From contig MNCI01027262.1 in the NCBI GenBank assembly GCA_015680685.1, forward strand, positions 1,036,289-1,100,288: a stretch of DNA of 64,000 nucleotides, written 5' to 3'. The DNA comes from Gnetum montanum (lineage: Eukaryota > Streptophyta > Gnetopsida > Gnetales > Gnetaceae). Positions 57,501 to 64,000 of the stretch are shown piece by piece. The position numbers were made by a program, and so were the translations under genes. Position 1 is the first letter of the stretch. Each line of letters opens with the position of its first letter. Below the pieces are notes generated by a model, which made no database searches, was not told where the DNA came from, and saw nothing but the letters and a program-made list of their open reading frames with translations.

Positions 57501-59040
57501 ACTTGTAGATAGATTAAGGAACTCCTAGGGTCAGAGAGTTTCTTGGGAAGGTGGCCTACCTTGATCTAGTCAGTTACGATATGTGTTAACATAACCGTAT
57601 GCGTTAAGCCCTAGTGTTGGTTTGAAGGGAGATTCGAAGTCTTGTATGTTGGAGGAGCATGCACAGACTCAACCGCTTGTGGTTGTGACAGCTTTTCTAG
57701 GCTTTTGGTTCTAAAAAAAGGTCTTCTCTTCTTGAAATTGTCAAAACTAGTAGTGGGTTGAATGTTTATAGCTCTCATAGCATTACGTTGTTGCGGTTGA
57801 GTTGGGAGTTTCCCTTGCATTGTTGGAGTAGGTGGTAGTGGAACTACTGGTGGAAGAGTGGAAAATGGATTTGGAGAATGGTGTGGGTATGGAACATCTC
57901 CTAGAGGATAAGGAGTCCTTCTAAAGTACTTTTGAACTTGGTAGTGATGTTGTGGGGTTGTGTGACCCATAGAGTCACTTGGAGAAATTGGTTGCTACAC
58001 ATAATAGCCATAAGGATCTGGTTGCCGGTAAGGGTATTGTTTTCTGGGTGGTGGCATCCCCCATGACTATGGGTGTTGCCACTGTTGATGTTTCCTGATG
58101 GGTTGTGGTGAATTTCCACTTGGATAGTACATTAAGGGTTGGTGGAACTGCCTTGGGTTACCTTAGGGATAAGGTAATATTTGGGGTGCTTTCTATCTGT
58201 TAAGTTTTGGGTTGAGCGCATACACCCCGAACTCCTACAGATGTGAGATTATTGGACAACATCCCTTAGGATGGTCATATTGGTAGATCTCACATCCACC
58301 ATCATTTTCTATGTTAGAATCCAAAACCTTATTGGATATAGTAATTTTTCCCTTACCCTTGTCACATGCATGGCCTAAATCTCTTTTCTTTTTCTTATGT
58401 TTGTCACTACTTCATTCCTCCTTAGATTCCTCTACGATTTTTAAGACAGTTTCAATTTTACTATCTAAGGAGCTCCATATTTCAACTACCTTAGTTGATA
58501 CTTCTATTGTTAGGTTCTGAAGCAGCAAGTTTTTTCTATTCATCAACTGTTCAAGTTGTGACTCATCCTCTTCATCACAGAATCTCACTTCCCTCTTTCG
58601 GAGGGAAGGATCGTGGTTGTACTCTTTAGCGCTTTCTCTTTTCCACAGCTCCCCTTCTTCTTTGGCTACTTACTCCAACAATCAATGAATTTCATGGGAT
58701 CTAAGTTCAGATAGTCTCCCTTGGGCATAAGTCCCAAGGGTTCTCCTAGTCTCATGTCTTATCCCATCTATGAGGTGGCAAAGTTGGTCCCATTGTGCAT
58801 AACCATGGCCCAGGAAATGATGTAGCAATGCATAGTATCAATCCATGGTAGCATCCAAGGGTTCATGATTACCTTGCTTCCATCCTTGGATCTGCTTACA
58901 TAAGTTATACACTATGGAGTATGTTTGATATTTATCATTAAATAATTCTAACATCATACTCCATATCCTAATGGTTTCCAGCTCTAAGGACCCATGCCAA
59001 CTCTCTGCTTTCTTTATGAGTGTCCTGGGAAACAACTTTA
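57500..59040 (-). pseudogene. gag of nested element
   Basis: On the minus strand, MFPRTLIKKAESWHGSLELE, then WSMMLELFNDKYQTYSIVYN and QIQGWKQGNHEPLDATMD (59,035-58,841), then HFLGHGYAQWDQLCHLIDGI and GTYAQGRLSELRSHEIH. An acidic/basic middle follows (NHDPSLRKREVRFCDEEDES) and a Pro/Gln/Tyr-rich C-terminal half (58.2-57.6 kb). The gag-domain part matches plant gypsy gag (W....L..GSI.SW..L...F...Y). It is read in nearly one frame with about ten stops, less decayed than the outer element, in line with a later insertion. Confidence 0.75.
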
Positions 59041-60259
59041 GTTTCTACCACTCATTCTCTATATTTCTGCCACTCATTTCTAACATCGTGGAATGCTTAT
59101 AAATGATTTTTCGGATCAACGTTGTATCCCCCTTCAAAGCGTGGGATATTATTCATATATAATCTTTTGATCTGACTATCTTTTTGATGCCTTGTTGGTA
59201 TTCTCACTGCCTCCATTATGTCTAGCATAGTCTAGGTTGCAAGTAGGCGCTCATCATGATCATCTCTTTCATGACATCTATGATGTCTACTTTGTTCCCT
59301 ACTTTTCCTTCATTCAGGCCCTTGTCCTCACTCTCGACTCTCTTTTCGAGCTCTCTCATCTTTTCTACCTCTATCCTCACTATTATGCTCTTGATGGTTG
59401 CACTCTAATGTGGAAGGAGAGGGTGAATGGTGTGATGAAGGAGAAGAAGAAGGAGAACCATTACAATGACGATGTTTCTTACCTTCTCTTCTATGGCTAT
59501 GGCCCCGATCATGATGATGATCAGAATGCTCATCCTTGTCATGTGTCTTTGTTCCCTCAGTGAACAGTTGGTGTTCACGGGGATTAGAACCAGGGTTGTG
59601 TATCGTGGAGCATAGGTTCTAATACCTCACCTCCTCACAATCATTAGAAGGGGGAACATCATTTGATGGAGAATCCATTATGAGTGGTTCACCATCTCCA
59701 ATTTCACTTAGGATGTGCGAGACCCCTTTTCCCTTTAACAATGTATGGTGGCTCTCTTGCCTCAAGTCCCTTATACACTGTGCTACTATGGGATACTAAT
59801 CCATTATGTCAAAATCACCTACAATGTATTTGTCATAGAGCTGTGTCATGCCTATCTGTGCCAGAGCATGGAGAAGCATGTTAGGGACTGCCCGATCTAG
59901 AGGTAACACTATGTTACCTTGCAAATCTCTCCAACGTAACTATTCTTCCTAATGGAGGATAAAAGTAAAATCTGGTATATACACATCGGGATGGGTATAT
60001 ACCACTCGGTATTGTTGAGAAATTGGAAGATTTTGGTTATGTGTTTTAGATTGCCGACTATTTATTTTCTAATCCCTAGGTCGTGAATTACTTTTGTTCG
60101 AAGAAGAAGACATTGTTATTTTAATTCGGTGTGTTGTTTAACTATTATATAATTTTTTGTTTAATTAACCCTAAGGGTTCATTTAAGCTCCCAATGATGT
60201 AAGTGATTTCCTATGTTCTACTTAGGGCACAAACACTTAGTCCCCGACAACGATGGCAA

Positions 60260-61022
60260 TGATGAGTGACAAGGTACCCCTACACTCAACCATATGAATA
60301 TGAGTGTTACATGCTCGATCTGGTTGAACTTGGTAGACCAAGTGCCTACACACCTTATGGAACACTTAGGGTTAATCATTCGTTGTCTTCCCAGACTTAC
60401 TTGTAGTTGTCACAGTTGTATGGTTAAGTAAGTCTGAGGTATGTGATTTTTATATCTTTTCTATTCTATATCCTATGCTAATGAGGTGAAGGATGAAGAG
60501 ACTAATTAACTAACTAAGCCTTAACTAATCTAGCAACCGTTAACACCCTGAACCAATGCAACCTTGGTTACCAAACGCTAGTCGTTGCTGGGATCACCAA
60601 GTGTAATGCACGTGCTCGAAGTAGTCGTACTGAATGCACTTAACTACGGGAGAAGGGTTGAGAAAGATTTAATGAACTAATAAAGCATTTAAATGGTAAA
60701 TATTAAATAATAGTAAATAAAGTCCTAATTAGCCTATTCCATGCACTGCAAGGTTTGTCCTAGAAGTTCGTCTTTATTTCTGTACACAACTTGTGTTCAG
60801 GTATAATATTGCTCGAATAAAGATCCGTTCACTTTGGAGCTCCTACTACAGGCACATGGAAATTAATCTATCTTTGGAGAGGTTAAACTACCAGATTTTT
60901 GCTATGGTCTAAGCATAGGATAAGAAAAAATGGAGAGCCGCCTCTTATTTATAGACTTGGTGGCGCACTACAATATCGCGTACGCGATATCTCAGGGGAC
61001 AACGTGATATCGCTTTCCATCA
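60260..61022 (-). repeat. 5' LTR of nested element
   Basis: Plus-strand start TGATGAGTGACAAGGTACCC, end TTTCCATCA. It keeps the TATA box CTATAAATAAG (minus strand, near 60,950) and an AATAAAGACG signal (minus, near 60,772). U3 has three GATATC-type words against six in the left LTR. Confidence 0.88.
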
Positions 61023-61100
61023 TCTATGAAATTTAATTAGATCATGCATGAATGCTTGTGATTTGTATGATTGAACGTAGGGGTACCTCATTTCTCATCA
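61023..61100 (+). repeat. 5' LTR of element B, right part
   Basis: TCTATGAAATTTAATTAG through GGGGTACCTCATTTCTCATCA; this matches 37,120-37,194. It begins with the duplicated target TCTAT. Confidence 0.85.
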
Positions 61101-61101
61101 T

Positions 61102-61119
61102 TAGTGCTATTGCTAAGGA
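61102..61119 (+). other. Primer-binding site of element B, decayed
   Basis: TAGTGCTATTGCTAAGGA. Against the usual Athila/Tat PBS TGGCGCCGTTGCCGGGGA there are seven differences, all C-to-T or G-to-A. Confidence 0.75.
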
Positions 61120-61254
61120 TCTTTTCTTTGTTACATGCGCTATCTAGGAGTTAGTGATAATTTATTCAAAATCATTGGAACGAATCCTAAAATCATATCA
61201 TACATTAAAATAACTATAACAATTTTAAGAAAGCACACTACATTTCTTGGCTTC

Positions 61255-63700
61255 TAATACAAGATGTCTTCTTCTCATAGGAGTAATTCTCCATCCAAGT
61301 CTGACAAAGAAAATTAGTAGGTGTCCCAATAATATAGAGTGGCTTATGCTCATCCTAATGAGTATGTACCCAATTTCACCTTCATCCTACACCAAGATGA
61401 ACTACTATGGTGGTGAGACATGGAGGGCAACATTATGTTGTTGCCCAATCAATCCATTCCTGCGATGCTCCAACAAACTCTTATGCAATTGGGCATCTAC
61501 AGCCTTCATGTTGAGTAGGTTGTGTAGGATAATGATGCCAGGGATTATCATCTCACTAATACATAATGTCTAATAGATCGATAGCTAGAGCAGCACTACA
61601 AGTATGCAAAGGGGAAGTGATCCAATGATTCTTCATTCCTGATGAACCGAAGAGATGGTGGAGAACCCTTCTCTAAGGGCCCTCCATTTAGAGAGACTTC
61701 TATCTTTGACTTTGGTGAAGGTGGTCAAAACCAAAACTTGTAGCCTATGATCCATAATCCTGGTTTTGGCAAGAACGGATCCCATGACAAAGGGGGATCC
61801 AAGGAGGATAGTCATGGCAGGGATGTAGTCAAGCAACATGATCATGATCATGGCCACAACCATTGAAGAGGAGGTGGCAGGCATCATGATGATGCTAGTC
61901 CTCCTTCCTCTTCACTTTCATCATAATCTTCTTCCTCTTCTATCTCTAAACATAACTGCAAGGGATGCAATCATGATGTAGGTGACTAACGGGACTGAGA
62001 TGATCATAGGGACCGATGGGCAAGTTAAGATCTAGGGCATAAGCATTCAAGAGAGGTCCATCACCAAGAATGAAGGGGTAGTAGAGGGCATTGTAGGAAC
62101 CAGAATCATGGCCTCAATGAGCCTTTTCTCATTATCTAAAGCATGCTAAACATTGCAGAGATAGTGAGAATTCTCACAAGGCACATAAAGGATAGTTGGA
62201 TTAAGAGGCTACACATGAAAAATATCCCTAGGTTGAAATGGGAATACAACTCAAATCTGTAGAACCATCTTTAGGCTTTTCATGATGTTTGTGCCTTGGA
62301 AAATATAGAAAATACTTGGCAAAATATTAAGTTATTTCCCAAGACACTCATTTAAAAGAAAAAAGCTAGTACTAGTCCTTGGAACTAGAATCAATTCGTA
62401 GGTGGAGTACAATGCTTGAATTGTTCAATGAAAAATATCAGATGTACTCATGAGTATCCAACTTGAGGAGGCAAATCCAAAGATGGAAACAAGGGATACA
62501 TGAACACTTGGATGCTACCATGGGCTAATACTATTCTCTATTGCATAGATGTCCTAGCCATGGTTATTCTTAATAGAAGCAATTTTCCCATATCATAGAT
62601 GGACTCTGATTAGAAATTAGGAGAACTCTTGAAGTCTATACCCAAGGATGATTGTCAGAATTAAGAGTCCATTAGATCCAATGGCTAATTAAGTAGGTAG
62701 CAAAAGAAGAGGAAGAGTTGAGGAAATGCCAAATTGTAGAAGAATACAACCATGATCCTTCCATTCACAAGAGAGACGTCTAATTTTGTGATAATGAGGA
62801 GGAATCATCACTTGATGAGGAGTTGAACCAAAAAACCTTGCTAATTCAAAAATTTACCTCTAAAATTTTGGCTAAGGTAGATCAATTATGGGACTCTATG
62901 GATAGCATATTTTAAGCTATCCTAAAAATTACTGAAGGGTCCAAAGAATAATGTAGTGATAGTGACTATATGAGGTAAAAAGAAGTTGAGCATGCTAATC
63001 AAAGGGATAAGGGCAAGATTTTTGCAGTAGAAAAATTTATGGAAACTGAATTAGATGATGATGGTGGGTGTGACATATACCAATATGAATATCCTAAGGG
63101 ATGTTACCCCATCTTGTTACACTTACAATATTTTGGGTGTATGCTCTGAATCCATGACTAGAAAAAATGCAATTACCTAGAAGGTTTCCTTATCCTCAAG
63201 GCAATCCCAAGTAGTTCCATCAGCAACAACAATATTATCTAAGTAAAACTCCACCACAACCATACAAGTAGTATCAATAGTGGTAGCAACCATAGTCATA
63301 GGCACTGGCAACACCAAGGTAACAATACCCTTACAAACAACCAAATCCATATGGGTATTACATTCAACAACCCTTGTCTCCACATGATTCTTCCAATCAC
63401 ATTTCTTCTTTCCGACATCACTACTACCCTTCCAAATACTATCAAACTCATTCTCCACATTCAAGGAGGGATACCACTTTTATCCTTATCCTCCTCCTAT
63501 TCCTACACCTGTTCCTCCACCCTCAACATAGCTACCGCCTACTCCATCTATATAGGATGAACTTCTATCCCAATTGTAGTAATGCAATGCTACTAGGGCC
63601 ATCAATCTACAACTGGTTCACCAACTAAGTGGTTCAGATACTAGATCATGAAAAAGACCTTTTTTCAACACAACAACAAATCTAAATCCTCACATACACA
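61255..63700 (+). pseudogene. gag of element B
   Basis: ATG followed by SSSHRSNSPSKSDKEN, then stops at former Gln/Arg/Trp codons. Near 61.65-61.9 kb it has a Gly/Ser/His/Asp-rich stretch including KQHDHDHGHNH. Near 62.3-62.5 kb LFPKTLI...NCSMKNIRCTHEY corresponds to the gag block LFPRTLIKKAESWHGSLELE of the nested copy. The segment from 62.69 kb onward is homologous to 26.74 kb onward. Gag would form the capsid; this copy is broken by more than a dozen stops. Confidence 0.7.
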
Positions 63701-63849
63701 TTGAATTAGAAATTCTTTTTCTCCATCTCCCTCTACATCTAATCCCTTTGAGCCTCCTTCAAATCAAATATTGCCCAAAATTCATACTGTTATGCTCACT
63801 CATGTCATATTTGATTGAATCTAGGTTGGCAACCTGCCTAGGAAATTAG

Positions 63850-64000
63850 TTGATCTTTGGAGTCCTCTTATTTATTTACAAACTATTGGGAATGAACCAT
63901 GTAAAGCTCTTCTTGATTTAGGTTTCAATGTGAACTTGATTTCTCATGAAATGTATACTGCCTAGAACCTACCATGTCTCATGAAGAGCAATATCTGATG
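63850..64000 (+). pseudogene. Protease start of element B (partial)
   Basis: LIYLQTIGNEPCKALLDLGF then NVNLISHEMY (63,875-63,955). The catalytic triplet D-S-G is D-L-G here (TCA to TTA). It continues past the window end. Confidence 0.7.

Larger units (their letters stand above)
54777..61022 (-). mobile_element. Nested Ty3/gypsy element, same family, antiparallel, lacking RT-RNase H-integrase
   Basis: LTRs 54,777-55,622 and 60,260-61,022, with a perfect 5-bp duplication TCTAT on both sides (54,772-54,776 and 61,023-61,027). On the minus strand: 5' LTR, PBS TGCCATCGTTGTCGGGGA (complement 60,241-60,258), gag, protease (to 57,116), an unrecognised 1.5-kb segment, PPT CATGGGGGTA, and the 3' LTR. 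LTR and gag are related to elements A and B. Pol downstream of protease is missing, so it would have needed helper proteins. Confidence 0.9.
54043..64000 (+). mobile_element. Ty3/gypsy element B, 5' part, interrupted by a nested copy; continues past window
   Basis: The 5' LTR is 54,043-54,776 plus 61,023-61,100. A decayed PBS TAGTGCTATTGCTAAGGA lies at 61,102-61,119, gag starts with MSSSHRSNSPSKSD near 61,261, and protease is reached at about 63.85 kb. Same family as the element at 26.7-37.2 kb. The element at 54,777-61,022 lies inside its LTR. The left LTR edge could instead be TG at 54,029. Confidence 0.8.

Noticed and set aside
54778-61100. Terminal inverted repeats suggesting a DNA transposon
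   Set aside because: GGTACCCCTAC/GTAGGGGTACC are the ends of oppositely oriented related LTRs. The TSD, PBS and PPT show an LTR insertion within an LTR.
1-64000. tRNA, rRNA, CRISPR arrays, bacterial operons
   Set aside because: No cloverleaf-like or rRNA words were found by eye, there are no regularly spaced identical short repeats with unique spacers, and the organisation is plant nuclear.

Overview
The window is repeat-rich nuclear DNA from a land plant. Plant-type Ty3/gypsy, L1 and RTE retroelements are nested in one another, the DNA is AT-rich, and the only cellular gene is an intron-containing relict of a plastid/bacterial-type enzyme. A very large, heavily methylated genome such as a gymnosperm would fit, but that is an inference. 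Almost every reading frame is broken, often by CAG/CAA/CGA/TGG-to-stop transitions, the usual mark of deaminated 5-methylcytosine. I found no intact protein-coding gene, tRNA, rRNA or CRISPR array.

Positions 1-7.9 kb hold, on the minus strand, the remains of an RlmN/Cfr-family radical-SAM RNA methyltransferase gene. Six exons can be placed by splice-site logic. The gene carries two in-frame stops, a 1-bp frameshift and loss of two of the three iron-sulfur cysteines. A nearly full-length L1-type LINE (1545-7399, same strand) sits in one of its introns, and its poly(A) tail ends about 11 nt before a 3' splice site. From 8 to 13 kb there is an unidentified decayed coding relic and pieces of RTE-type LINEs in both orientations. 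Positions 13.2-18.3 kb hold a pair of about 2-kb LTR-like direct repeats around a 0.7-kb non-coding core; two assembly flaws are visible in the left copy. A plus-strand RTE LINE lies at 19.4-21.1 kb, and an LTR-like promoter region at 21.4-23.5 kb.

Positions 26.7-37.2 kb hold a 5'-truncated plus-strand Ty3/gypsy element (gag, protease, RT, RNase H, integrase) with an extra coiled-coil ORF between integrase and the 3' LTR, an Athila-like layout. Positions 37.2-42.9 kb are mostly AT-rich and non-coding, with one degenerate tandem repeat and a coiled-coil fragment.

Positions 42,935-52,833 are a complete minus-strand LTR element with 2.3-kb LTRs, a PBS, a PPT and gag but no recognisable pol. It carries a 90-bp tandem array in its leader and a series of hairpin-forming palindromes in each LTR. 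Positions 54.0-64.0 kb hold a second plus-strand gypsy copy that runs off the window. Its 5' LTR was split by an antiparallel insertion of a shortened member of the same family (54,777-61,022, perfect TSD TCTAT). The most informative observations are the stepwise death of the RlmN gene, the repeat architecture of the gag-only element, the self-nesting at 54-61 kb, and the extra ORF of the gypsy family.
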